DNA from: Betaproteobacteria bacterium
GTDB taxonomy: Bacteria; Pseudomonadota; Gammaproteobacteria; Burkholderiales; Rhodocyclaceae
Length of the DNA: 35,432 nt
Direction: 5' to 3'
Assembly: GCA_947478755.1 (NCBI GenBank)
Contig: CANJXH010000009.1
Span: 1-35,432, forward strand
The position numbers were made by a program, and so were the translations under genes. The notes below the pieces were generated by a model. It saw nothing but the letters and a program-made list of their open reading frames with translations, was not told the origin of the DNA and searched no databases. Below are positions 8,806 to 16,198 of this stretch, in pieces. The first letter of the stretch is position 1. Every line of letters starts with the position of its first letter.

Positions 8806-9900
8806 TCAGTGATTGGTGGCCGGTCCAGCCACCTCGGCGGGAATCGTCACGCGATTGGTCCGAGAGGTCTTGGTCGCCAGCGGCAATTCCGGCCGCGTGC
8901 AGTCATAGTCGGCATTCGGTCCGCACACCTTGCCCAGCAGGTAGGACGGGATGTTCTTCGGGAAAGGATCGGAATGCAGACCACCGAAGGCAACCGGCAC
9001 CGTATCGCCGATGAAGAACACCATGTTGAATACGCCGGCCAGCGCGAGGAAACGGACAAACTTCTTGCCGGCACGGCTCAAATTGAGCTTTTCGACACCA
9101 CGCTCGGCGAAGGTCAGACCGTGGTCGTCGCGCCAGAAGTAGATCGAGGCATACACGGCCCAGCAGAAACCCCAGAGCAGGAACTCGTAAATGGGAAACT
9201 GGTAATACTCGCCTGCCCAGAGCGTCAAGCTTTGCACCGCGCCGGCATACACGTACATGCCAGTACGTAGAAAAAATCCTTCGAGCACCAGGTCCAGCAG
9301 CATGAAGCCGATGTAGACCGCAAGAAAGAGGCGCGCCGAGTTCCAGTCCGGCCGACGTGCCTGTATCCAGCGCATGACGCGTGCGCCGGCGAGCATCGGA
9401 AAAAAGACAAACCAGCAGGCGTACGAAAGACCCCAGGCGATCGGGGCCTCGGGGATGTACTGCGCGTTGGGCGACACCCAGCCCGGGATGTTGCCGTACC
9501 AGGAACCGAAGTTGGTGAATACGGGACTGAGCAGCCCGGTCGGCGCAAACCAGTTGATCGCCGCGTTTTGCCAGTACAGCGTGATCAGGGCAAGCACCAT
9601 GAGGCCGTCAGATGAAATCTCGCCATCGCGCCGCCACGGTTTGATGACGTACCCGTACATCGCGACCGCGAACAGCACGATGGTCGAGGTCTCGATGATG
9701 CGAGCGACAACAAACATCCATGCCGGTGGCACGTCCGGCCCGAGAATGGGGACCGACTTGAAGTTCGGGCCGAACACCCAGGAACCAAACAGGTAAATGC
9801 TTAGGACGACGAGCGTCGCGCCGATCGCCGCCCACAAGGTGACCGGTGCAAAGCCCCCGGTCGAGCGGGGCAATAAGGTGGATTGCGCATTCATGGACAT
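8806..9900 (-). CDS. spirocyclase AveC-family integral membrane protein
   Basis: Polytopic membrane protein of 364 residues with about seven to eight hydrophobic segments, the first at about residues 18-45. It resembles the family annotated after Streptomyces AveC, which in avermectin biosynthesis acts as a dehydratase and spiroketal cyclase. Recognisable stretches are NWFAPTGLLSPVFTNFGSW, GWVSPNAQYIPEAPIAWGLSY and the C-terminal GGLHSDPFPKNIPSYLLG. Homologues in non-producers are uncharacterised, so the AveC activity should not be assumed. The ATG at 9900 has AGGAGG six bases upstream, better placed than the ATG two codons later. First gene of the AveC-like/LLM operon, divergent from the TetR gene. 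Confidence 0.8.
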   Translation of the reverse strand: MSMNAQSTLLPRSTGGFAPVTLWAAIGATLVVLSIYLFGSWVFGPNFKSVPILGPDVPPAWMFVVARIIETSTIVLFAVAMYGYVIKPWRRDGEISSDGLMVLALITLYWQNAAINWFAPTGLLSPVFTNFGSWYGNIPGWVSPNAQYIPEAPIAWGLSYACWFVFFPMLAGARVMRWIQARRPDWNSARLFLAVYIGFMLLDLVLEGFFLRTGMYVYAGAVQSLTLWAGEYYQFPIYEFLLWGFCWAVYASIYFWRDDHGLTFAERGVEKLNLSRAGKKFVRFLALAGVFNMVFFIGDTVPVAFGGLHSDPFPKNIPSYLLGKVCGPNADYDCTRPELPLATKTSRTNRVTIPAEVAGPATNH

Positions 9901-9986
9901 GCTCTACCTCCTGTGAGTTTTTTTGGTCGCGAGGCGGCTCGTGCCGGCTGGCGTTATGGAACGTGTCGCAGAATATATGAAGTATT

Positions 9987-10006
9987 TGCTTTATTTCTGC
10001 TTTATT
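9987..10006. repeat. 9-base direct repeat with 11-base period
   Basis: TGCTTTATT occurs at 9987-9995 and 9998-10006, one helical turn apart, in an AT-rich patch within the 199-base divergent region between the AveC-like operon and the TetR gene. It may be part of a promoter or a tandem half-site for a regulator. I see no further copy in the window. Confidence 0.4.
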
Positions 10007-10012
10007 ATTCAG

Positions 10013-10027
10013 CTGTCAGAATGACAG
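10013..10027. promoter_or_regulatory. palindrome, candidate TetR-family operator
   Basis: CTGTCA-GAA-TGACAG is a perfect inverted repeat with six-base arms and a three-base spacer, 73 bases upstream of the TetR start and 113 bases upstream of the divergent AveC-like start. TetR-family dimers typically bind such 15- to 20-base palindromes in their own divergent promoter. The position next to an AT-rich promoter-like patch supports a role as operator for both directions; binding is inferred. Confidence 0.5.
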
Positions 10028-10099
10028 ACCACGCCCACCGCAACAGGAGGCACTTACAGCAAATGCGGTGACGATCGGCGATCAGCGGCTTACGGAAAA

Positions 10100-10744
10100 A
10101 TGAGAAGAAAACCCAAACAACAGCGCTCGGAACAGACCGTCGACAAGATCAAGCAGGCCATGCGCGAGATCGTCCTCGAAAAATCCTATGCCGCTGCCAC
10201 CACCAACGAAATCGCAAGGCGCGCCGGCGCCAATATTTCGTCGCTTTATTTCTTCTTCCCGAATCGCGAAGCCATCGCGCAGGCAATTTTCGAGGAGACA
10301 TCACTCAAGATCGCCCAGGTCACGCATCGGCTGGTGTTGCAAAGCCTGACCAAGCCGTTGAAAGAAGGCATGACCGACATGGTGACGGAAATCATCAACG
10401 CACTAGATGAGGAGCAGGCGTTTCTGCAAAAACTGATTGAACAGGTACCCGACCTGCGCGAAACCGCCAACGCACTGGAACAGGAACGACTCGGGCGCCA
10501 CGTGGCGCGCCTCTATATCGAGCACCACCTGGGCAAGCAGGACGAAGAAGAAATAGCCTGCAAACTGTTCTTCGTCCAGCACCTGAGCTTCGACCTGATG
10601 CGCCGATATGTGGTCGAGCGGCCGGACAATATCTCACGCGACCGCTTCATCACCGAACTGTCATCGCTGGTCACCAGTTATCTCACGGCCCAGGGCACAC
10701 CTGCAGTGAAAAAGCCGCAACGCGCGGCACGCAGGCGCAGCTGA
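10100..10744 (+). CDS. TetR-family transcriptional regulator
   Basis: Regulator of 214 residues. The N-terminal helix-turn-helix spans about residues 12-60 (IKQAMREIVLEKSYAAATTNEIARRAG, then ISSLYFFFPNREAIAQAIFEE), typical of TetR. The rest is a helical ligand-binding and dimerisation domain, ending in a basic tail. The ribosome site is weak (GGA four bases before the ATG). It is divergent from the AveC-like/LLM operon and preceded by a 15-base palindrome, so it most likely represses that operon and itself until a ligand binds. It converges on the first DUF1214 gene with a gap of about 20 bases. Confidence 0.92.
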   Translation: MRRKPKQQRSEQTVDKIKQAMREIVLEKSYAAATTNEIARRAGANISSLYFFFPNREAIAQAIFEETSLKIAQVTHRLVLQSLTKPLKEGMTDMVTEIINALDEEQAFLQKLIEQVPDLRETANALEQERLGRHVARLYIEHHLGKQDEEEIACKLFFVQHLSFDLMRRYVVERPDNISRDRFITELSSLVTSYLTAQGTPAVKKPQRAARRRS

Positions 10745-10765
10745 TCCGCGCCGGGTTGGTGGGGA

Positions 10766-12028
10766 CTAGGTTCTCCGCCGCAACTGGAAAGCCCGCTTGT
10801 AGGCGCGTAGCTCCCGATCGCGTTGTTCCGGTGAAACACTGGGGGTGTCCGCGGGCATGTGCTGCTTCACTTCGTCGATCTTCACCTTGGTGGCTGTCGG
10901 CTCGGGTGCGCTGCTGCAGCGCGTCCAGCGGCCGTAGAGCATGCCTTTGGCGAAGCCGCTGTTGTCGAACCAGTTCGGCACGCCCGGGTCCTTCGCTGAC
11001 AGCACGGCGCGGAACTTGCCATCCTTGCTGATCTTCGCCTGGAAGCCGTTGATCGACGCGATGCGGCGTGCCGGGTCCGTGGTGCGCCACCAGTCATCGG
11101 CGATCTGAAAATTCCAGTAGGCGCATTGTTTCGGCAATTCGGTCTCGACGATCAGGGCCTCATCATCCTTGAGGTCGTACACCATCTCCGGATAGAACTG
11201 ACCACCGACACCACCGGACGTGCTGTAGTCGCGCACGACAAACTTGTTGGTCCCGTGCTGCTGCAGCGTGCCCTTGTACAGGCGCATCCCGAAGGTGATC
11301 CAGTTCTCCACCCAGCCGCTCACCTTGCGTAGCTGCTGGTCGATCTGTTCCTTGCTCGGGCGCCCTCGGCTGACGGAACGATCAAGTCGATCGATGGCAA
11401 TGCGCGCGTCGATCTCCTTTTCCCAGTCATACGAAATCTGCCGGATCACCATGTAGTCGGCGCCAGCATCCAGTTTCCACCAGTCGCCCTTGTAGCCGGC
11501 GGGACGCTCGGCACTGAGGATCACGTCGAAGGCGCCGTTCTTGCCAAGCTTCAACTTGTCTATGCTGTACGAAGCCAGCGTCGCGCCGAGGCCGATGGGC
11601 GCACCTTGCGTGAACATCTTGGCGGCGGCCACCTGGAAATCAACAATGCGCGTCGTGCCGCGATAGCCCGAAAGGCGATAGACACCCTTGGGATCGAGCG
11701 GTGTGAACTGGTAGATGTCGTCCGGGTTGGGAAAGGCGGCGTCGAACACCTGACTGAACAAGGGCCACAGGTCCGGGTGCTCCGGGTCGGCGTACAACAG
11801 GCCGTAGTAGGCCTGCGAAATCTCGGTAAACATGAAGCGGTACATCTCCGCACGGCGCTGCGGATCGTCGCCATCCGGCATCTGCGCTACCAGTCGATCA
11901 GCCACGCCTTTGAGGGGGTCCACATAGGCCGAGAACTCCGTTCCTGCGCTGGCCGTTTCGTCGGCGAATGCGGGCGACAGACTCAGCAACGATGCTGCCA
12001 TTGCCACCAACAAGCTTATCCGTTTCAT
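10766..12028 (-). CDS. exported DUF1214-domain protein (copy A)
   Basis: Protein of 420 residues with a clear signal peptide (MKRISLLVAMAASLLSLSPAFA, cut before DE), so it probably acts in the periplasm. The C-terminal part has DUF1214 features: PKQCAYWNFQIADDWW, then FRAVLSAKDPGVPNWFDNSG and GMLYGRWTRC. The biochemical function of this domain is not established. The start at 12028 is set by the signal peptide and an AAGGA seven bases upstream; the frame stays open far upstream but overlaps the sulfotransferase gene. It lies 17 bases after the sulfotransferase gene, in the same transcript. A paralogue lies at 14705-15976. Confidence 0.88.
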   Translation of the reverse strand: MKRISLLVAMAASLLSLSPAFADETASAGTEFSAYVDPLKGVADRLVAQMPDGDDPQRRAEMYRFMFTEISQAYYGLLYADPEHPDLWPLFSQVFDAAFPNPDDIYQFTPLDPKGVYRLSGYRGTTRIVDFQVAAAKMFTQGAPIGLGATLASYSIDKLKLGKNGAFDVILSAERPAGYKGDWWKLDAGADYMVIRQISYDWEKEIDARIAIDRLDRSVSRGRPSKEQIDQQLRKVSGWVENWITFGMRLYKGTLQQHGTNKFVVRDYSTSGGVGGQFYPEMVYDLKDDEALIVETELPKQCAYWNFQIADDWWRTTDPARRIASINGFQAKISKDGKFRAVLSAKDPGVPNWFDNSGFAKGMLYGRWTRCSSAPEPTATKVKIDEVKQHMPADTPSVSPEQRDRELRAYKRAFQLRRRT

Positions 12029-12045
12029 GTCATTTTCCTTGTTGA

Positions 12046-13242
12046 TCAACCCGCAAGCACGCGGGGAAAGCGTTTGATATAGCCGGCAAAGCGTTGGTGA
12101 ATCTTTTCCTTGCTGAGACCGAATCGCTCCATCGTGTAATCGTAGGTGCCGAAGTGGCTCTGCGGCCGGCGTGCCTCGTAGTCGGCGAAGGCCTTGCGTG
12201 CTGCCGGCGTCAACTCCCGGCCGGCGCGCGCATAGATCTGCGCGATGACGTCGATGCCATGGTCGCGGATGTCGTCGTAGTACACGTCGACGATGTGCGA
12301 CTCGCCATGCGTGGCACGGAAGGCGAGGTTGTTGTCGGTGGCCGCACCAAAGAACTCGTTGAAGTCGCTGCCAAGCTGAACCGTATCGGTATGCGAGCAG
12401 TAGATCTCGCGGTTGCATTCCAGCAAGGACGCAAAAGAGGTCACCGACTTGGCCGGATCGCGATGGCAGTGCACCACCGTGGCATCGGGAAATGCCAGCA
12501 GCAGGTTTTCGAATTCGCCGATGTGCGCCGGCGACTTGAGTATCCACGGCCTGCCCCTCGCGCCGCCATCCTGCCACTGCAGGTATTGCAGCATCTTGTA
12601 CACATGGGCATAGCTCGAACGCTGACCGTGCTTCTCGATGTAGGCGCGGTGCTTCGGCGCATGGGTCTTCATCGACGAAAAAGTGGACTGGAAGGTCATC
12701 TCCATGATGAACCACTCCTCATCCGGCTCCATTGCCTCCATCGCGTGGCGCGCCATCACCTTGGGAAAGTGCGTCGCCAGCAGCTGCTCGTATTGCAACG
12801 CAAGGCCAATGCGGGGGTCGGGCGTCATGCCCTCGCTGCCGGGCAATGGCGACGGGAAAAGGATGCGCCACACCTCCAGCCGTTGCACGCCCGGGTCGGC
12901 CGACATCATGCGCTGCAGCTTGGACGTACCCGTACGCGGCAGGCCGGTGATGATGATCGGCTTGACGATCGGGTCATCAAACATCTCGGGGTGTGCCTTG
13001 CTGTCGCGTACGAATACCAGCCGGTTCGACAGCAGGCGCACGATGTCCTGAAACGTCGCGCCGATGCCGGTCTCGCTGAGCCCGGCCGATTCACGCAGGT
13101 CTTCGAGCAATATCGTCAAGCCTTCGACAAAATTGCGCTCGCCGAAATCCTCAAGGCCCGTGGCCTGCACCGCAGCGACCATCAAGGTCTCGACATTCAG
13201 GCTGGCCATGGTCAAAGGGGATGCCGCGTTGAAATCAGTCAT
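12046..13242 (-). CDS. sulfotransferase-family protein
   Basis: PAPS-dependent sulfotransferase-like protein of 398 residues (Sulfotransfer_3 type). The 5'-phosphosulfate loop is TGLPRTGTSKL at residues 99-109 and the 3'-phosphate-binding region is CHRDPAKSVTS at 259-269; PWILKSPAH before it is also typical. Family members sulfate alcohols, sterols or glycans; many proteobacterial ones in catabolic clusters have no proven reaction. The ribosome site before the ATG at 13242 is modest (GGAAAG, about ten bases away). It follows a 39-residue membrane peptide gene by 46 bases and precedes DUF1214 copy A by 17 bases. Its substrate is probably a hydroxylated pathway compound (inference). Confidence 0.88.
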   Translation of the reverse strand: MTDFNAASPLTMASLNVETLMVAAVQATGLEDFGERNFVEGLTILLEDLRESAGLSETGIGATFQDIVRLLSNRLVFVRDSKAHPEMFDDPIVKPIIITGLPRTGTSKLQRMMSADPGVQRLEVWRILFPSPLPGSEGMTPDPRIGLALQYEQLLATHFPKVMARHAMEAMEPDEEWFIMEMTFQSTFSSMKTHAPKHRAYIEKHGQRSSYAHVYKMLQYLQWQDGGARGRPWILKSPAHIGEFENLLLAFPDATVVHCHRDPAKSVTSFASLLECNREIYCSHTDTVQLGSDFNEFFGAATDNNLAFRATHGESHIVDVYYDDIRDHGIDVIAQIYARAGRELTPAARKAFADYEARRPQSHFGTYDYTMERFGLSKEKIHQRFAGYIKRFPRVLAG

Positions 13243-13288
13243 TGCGCTTTGCTTTCCGTGATGGGTTCAGAAGGTGCGACCAGCCGTA

Positions 13289-13408
13289 TCAACGTGGCGC
13301 CGACTTTTTTCGGGTGCCGACAAGCAGGCAGGGATACCAGGCCCAGGCCACCGCCGCAATGGCGACCAGCGGCACCACCAGCACCGGCGAACGACGTTTG
13401 AAACGCAT
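13289..13408 (-). CDS. 39-residue single-span membrane peptide
   Basis: Short reading frame that starts MRFKRRSPVL and ends in a basic tail GTRKKSAPR. Residues about 9-30 form one hydrophobic segment rich in V, A, L and W, flanked by positive charges on both sides. The start codon has a strong GGGGAGGAG ribosome site with good spacing, the best in this neighbourhood. It is the first gene ahead of the sulfotransferase and DUF1214 copy A, 46 bases upstream. I recognise no family. The charge-flanked helix and the ribosome site argue that it is translated; it could be a small membrane anchor or partner protein. Confidence 0.55.
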   Translation of the reverse strand: MRFKRRSPVLVVPLVAIAAVAWAWYPCLLVGTRKKSAPR

Positions 13409-13436
13409 CAAGCTCCTCCCCTTTTTTATTGGGCCG

Positions 13437-13460
13437 TCAGGCCACTATTTTGATGCCTGA
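13437..13460. promoter_or_regulatory. inverted repeat upstream of the small membrane peptide operon
   Basis: TCAGGC at 13437-13442 and GCCTGA at 13455-13460 form an inverted repeat with a 12-base spacer, about 29 bases upstream of the 39-residue peptide start. It could be an operator over the operon promoter. No terminator-like T run follows on the minus strand. This 210-base gap (13409-13618) has no other gene. Confidence 0.3.
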
Positions 13461-13529
13461 TTTTAGCCGGCATCGGCCGCTTCGGACGCGATCACCATGC
13501 CGTGATTTGAGCATAAGGGCAGTGCCTTT

Positions 13530-13545
13530 TCCTGCAGCTGCAGGA
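13530..13545. repeat. perfect 16-base palindrome
   Basis: TCCTGCAGCTGCAGGA is fully self-complementary with no spacer. It lies between the end of the lipoprotein gene (13619) and the start of the small membrane peptide (13408), both on the minus strand. Without a loop or T run it is a poor terminator, so an operator is the likelier reading. Confidence 0.35.
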
Positions 13546-13618
13546 TGAAAGCTTGTTTACTTTTTCGTTGCCACAGCCCCTAGCGTGCTGAGGCCGAGAG
13601 GACGCCCACTTGAACTGA

Positions 13619-14143
13619 TCAATACCCCGGCGGTGGCGGCGGTGGCGGTGGAGATGTCGGCGTGCGTTGCTGTGCTTGCACGCCTTGCTGCTGCAGAGAG
13701 TCCCTGCCCGCCATCGAGGCCGGTACCGGCACGCGCTCGCCCTTGGCGTACATGCACTGGATGTAGGCATTGTCGTAACGCTGCTGGCTGCCATAGGCCG
13801 AGGCGTCGGCTGCGCCTGCGCCCGCCATGCTGCCCATGATCAGCCCGGTGCCTGCGCCCGCGCCGGCACCCTCATGCCCGCCGATCGCCGCGCCGGCCAC
13901 GGCACCGATGGCCGTGCCCACCGCCGCGCTGCGCACCGCCGCATTGTTGGCGGACTGGCTGGCTGACGCGCCGCCAATCTGCACCAGGGCATAGTCACGA
14001 CAACTCGCATCGTCGTAACGAAACTGGTCGAAGGTCTTGCTGGTGCCGGGCAAGGCCATCACGCTTGGCCCCGTGGGCACTGATGCACAACCTGCCAGCA
14101 CCAGCGCCCCCGCTGCTGCCACCCAAAGTTTCTGCCTGATCAT
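13619..14143 (-). CDS. glycine-zipper lipoprotein
   Basis: Probable lipoprotein of 174 residues. The lipobox LAGC puts the acylated cysteine at residue 19. The middle holds a glycine-zipper segment (GTAIGAVAGAAIGGHEGAGAG), as in proteins of the YMGG/SlyB-like group that insert in or span membranes. The C-terminus is a polyproline tail ending PPGY. Two ATGs are adjacent; the second (14143) is chosen because AAGGA sits about six bases before it and only three before the first. It follows the Gly/His-rich exported protein gene by 11 bases, so the two are one operon. Envelope maintenance is a general expectation for the family; a link to the metabolic cluster is unclear. Confidence 0.85.
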   Translation of the reverse strand: MIRQKLWVAAAGALVLAGCASVPTGPSVMALPGTSKTFDQFRYDDASCRDYALVQIGGASASQSANNAAVRSAAVGTAIGAVAGAAIGGHEGAGAGAGTGLIMGSMAGAGAADASAYGSQQRYDNAYIQCMYAKGERVPVPASMAGRDSLQQQGVQAQQRTPTSPPPPPPPPGY

Positions 14144-14154
14144 CATGGTTCCTT

Positions 14155-14574
14155 TCACGGCCCGGGCGGCGTCGGCGAAACCTGCTGCCAGCCGCTCGGG
14201 CATTGGCTCACATAAGGGTAATAGCGCTTCGACGCCGGGCAGTAATACCAATAGCTGCTCGCCTGCGGTGCGGCCGGCGCCGGTGCCATCTGAGGTTGCT
14301 CGATATACACCTGCGGTTGCGGTTGCACGATCACCGCGGGCGGGTAGTAATACGGTTGCGGCGGGTAATACCAGCCCGGCCCCCACCAGGGACCAACACT
14401 GAAATCGAGAAAGATGCGGCTGCGAGCGTGTCCTTCATAATGCCCGCCACCGCCGTAGTGACCGCCACCACCATGGTGACCTTGGCCGCCGCCGTGTCCA
14501 CCTTCGGCCCATGTCGTGCCGACCATTGCCGACACCAAAAAAACGGATGCAATACACGCTTTGAGAATTTTCAT
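14155..14574 (-). CDS. Gly/His-rich exported protein with C-terminal YYCP motif
   Basis: Secreted or envelope protein of 139 residues. It has a signal peptide (about residues 1-23, ending TTWA), then a low-complexity region of GGH and GGGGHY repeats, a Tyr/Pro-rich middle, and a C-terminal block SYWYYCPASKRYYPYVSQCPSGWQQV. The C-terminal block, with two cysteines probably joined by a disulfide, recurs in short proteobacterial envelope proteins of unknown function. The His/Gly region could bind metal (inference). The ATG at 14574 has GGAG about seven bases upstream. First gene of a two-gene operon with the glycine-zipper lipoprotein. Confidence 0.8.
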   Translation of the reverse strand: MKILKACIASVFLVSAMVGTTWAEGGHGGGQGHHGGGGHYGGGGHYEGHARSRIFLDFSVGPWWGPGWYYPPQPYYYPPAVIVQPQPQVYIEQPQMAPAPAAPQASSYWYYCPASKRYYPYVSQCPSGWQQVSPTPPGP

Positions 14575-14704
14575 GATTCGACTCCAAAGGTCCCAAGAGG
14601 GATTAACGTCTTTGTAGCCGATTCGTTACCCGACGATGCGGGGTGTTTTGTAAGCGCGTGTTGCAGCCATCCCCGCTATAACGGGGGATGCCAAGACAGC
14701 AGTG

Positions 14705-15976
14705 TTACCAGCGCTTTCTTAATTGCGCACCGGCACGGCGTTCGCGCAGGCTGGCGTCGCGCTGGGCTGGCGTAACCACGGGCGTGTCGGCCGGCAGATA
14801 CTTGCGCACGTCGACAAGCTTTACCTTCGTTACCGTTGGCGTCGGCTGGCTGTCGCATTGCAGCCAGCGGCCGAACAACGAACCCTGCGCGTAGCCGGCG
14901 TTGTCCAGCCAGTTGGGCACGCCAGGGTCGCTGGCCGACACCACGGCGCGGAAATTGCCATCCTTGTCGATGCGGGCGGTGTAGCCGTTGAGATTGCTCT
15001 GGCGATTGGTGTAATCCACCGTGTTCCACAGGCTGTCGTTGGTGACGATGTTCCAGTAGCGGCAGTGCTTCGGTACCTGCGTCTCGTAGATCAGGGCTTC
15101 ATCTGCGGCAATGTCGATCAGGCCCTCGACGTAATACTGCTTGGTCGTGAAGCCGCCCTGTGCCGAAAGATCACGCACCACCACCTTGTTGATCAGGCCG
15201 TCCGCGGTGTAGCTCGTCAGCCGACCGGTGGGTATGCGCGTCCAGTTGTCTGCGGCGATGGAAATTCGGCGCAACGCATCGGCAATCTCTTCCGGCGTCA
15301 TGCGCGGCTTGACTGCCGGCGTATCCAGGCGCTGGATGCCGAAGCGGCCATCCACCTCTTTCAGCCAGTTGTAGGCGATCTGCCGCACCATGACATATTG
15401 CGTGCGTTGGTCCATCTTCCACCAGTCACCCTTGTACCCGGCGGGGCGCTCGCTGCTGAGCAGCACCGAGAAACTGCCATCCTTGCCGAGATGCAGACTG
15501 TCGACATCGTAGTTGGCGAAGGTCGGCATCATGCCGCCCTGTCCGTGCGGATAAAAATCGCCACTGCCGATCTGGAAATCGATCAGGCGCACCGTGCCGC
15601 GGTAGCCGGATATTTTGTATGTGCCCTTGCCATCCAGCGGCGCGACGTAATAGGTATCGTCCGGATTGGCCGAACCGATGCTGTAGGCCTGGTTGAATAG
15701 CGGCCAAAAATCCGGATGCGCCGCATCACCGACGAAATACGCCATGTAGGCCATCGATAGCGTCTTGAACAACTGCTGGTAAAGCTCCTGCCGTTGCTGC
15801 GGATCGTCCGGGTTGGACATCAGCGACGTCGCCTTGCCAGCCAGCGGCAACAGCGGCTCGACATAACTGCGCCATTCGCGATCAATGGTCGCGGCGGTGT
15901 CGGGCGAGACATCGGCGAATGCGGTGGCGCTGTTGAGCAGACAGGCCAGCGCCAAAATGGAAATCGACTGTTTCAT
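14705..15976 (-). CDS. exported DUF1214-domain protein (copy B)
   Basis: Paralogue (423 residues) of the protein at 10766-12028. It has a signal peptide ending ATAFA before DVS. The two share ERPAGYKGDWWK in the middle, PK-C-YWN, and near the C-terminus FRAV-SA-DPGVPNW-DN-G followed by GRW--C and PADTP-V-P-QRD. The start at 15976 is set by the signal peptide and a GAGGAG eight bases upstream. It is divergent from the CrtC/AttH-like gene at 16199 with a 222-base gap. The reaction is unknown; two exported copies in one cluster suggest a periplasmic step or a binding role. Confidence 0.88.
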   Translation of the reverse strand: MKQSISILALACLLNSATAFADVSPDTAATIDREWRSYVEPLLPLAGKATSLMSNPDDPQQRQELYQQLFKTLSMAYMAYFVGDAAHPDFWPLFNQAYSIGSANPDDTYYVAPLDGKGTYKISGYRGTVRLIDFQIGSGDFYPHGQGGMMPTFANYDVDSLHLGKDGSFSVLLSSERPAGYKGDWWKMDQRTQYVMVRQIAYNWLKEVDGRFGIQRLDTPAVKPRMTPEEIADALRRISIAADNWTRIPTGRLTSYTADGLINKVVVRDLSAQGGFTTKQYYVEGLIDIAADEALIYETQVPKHCRYWNIVTNDSLWNTVDYTNRQSNLNGYTARIDKDGNFRAVVSASDPGVPNWLDNAGYAQGSLFGRWLQCDSQPTPTVTKVKLVDVRKYLPADTPVVTPAQRDASLRERRAGAQLRKRW

Positions 15977-16198
15977 AGCATTTCTCCTCGTATTTTTCTG
16001 AACGCAATATTTCAATCTACCACCGACCGGACCACCGGGCGCAGGTACATCGCTTACCGTTATGGTGCGGCGGCCAGGGTGCCAACAAAAACATTTCTGC
16101 ATCGGCATCTTGTCGCCGCCATTCGTCGCCGTGCTATCTTTCACCCCCCGGCGCAGCAGCGCTGCATTTACCTACAACAAGCAATCAAGGAGAAAACC
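15977..16198. promoter_or_regulatory. divergent intergenic region, promoters expected
   Basis: This 222-base gap separates DUF1214 copy B (minus) from the CrtC/AttH-like gene (plus) and must hold both promoters. The last bases before each gene are clear ribosome sites. I find no strong palindrome and no convincing -35/-10 pair; a TTGTCG to TATCTT pair on the plus strand has a 19-base spacer and is weak. Confidence 0.4.

Noticed and set aside
12094-13401. 435-residue plus-strand frame opposite the sulfotransferase
   Set aside because: Antisense to a gene with both PAPS motifs; composition and lack of a ribosome site mark it as a shadow.
14425-14500. Short GGH/GGGGHY-type tandem codons, considered as a DNA repeat or CRISPR-like array
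   Set aside because: The repetition follows from a low-complexity Gly/His protein segment; units are irregular and there are no spacers.
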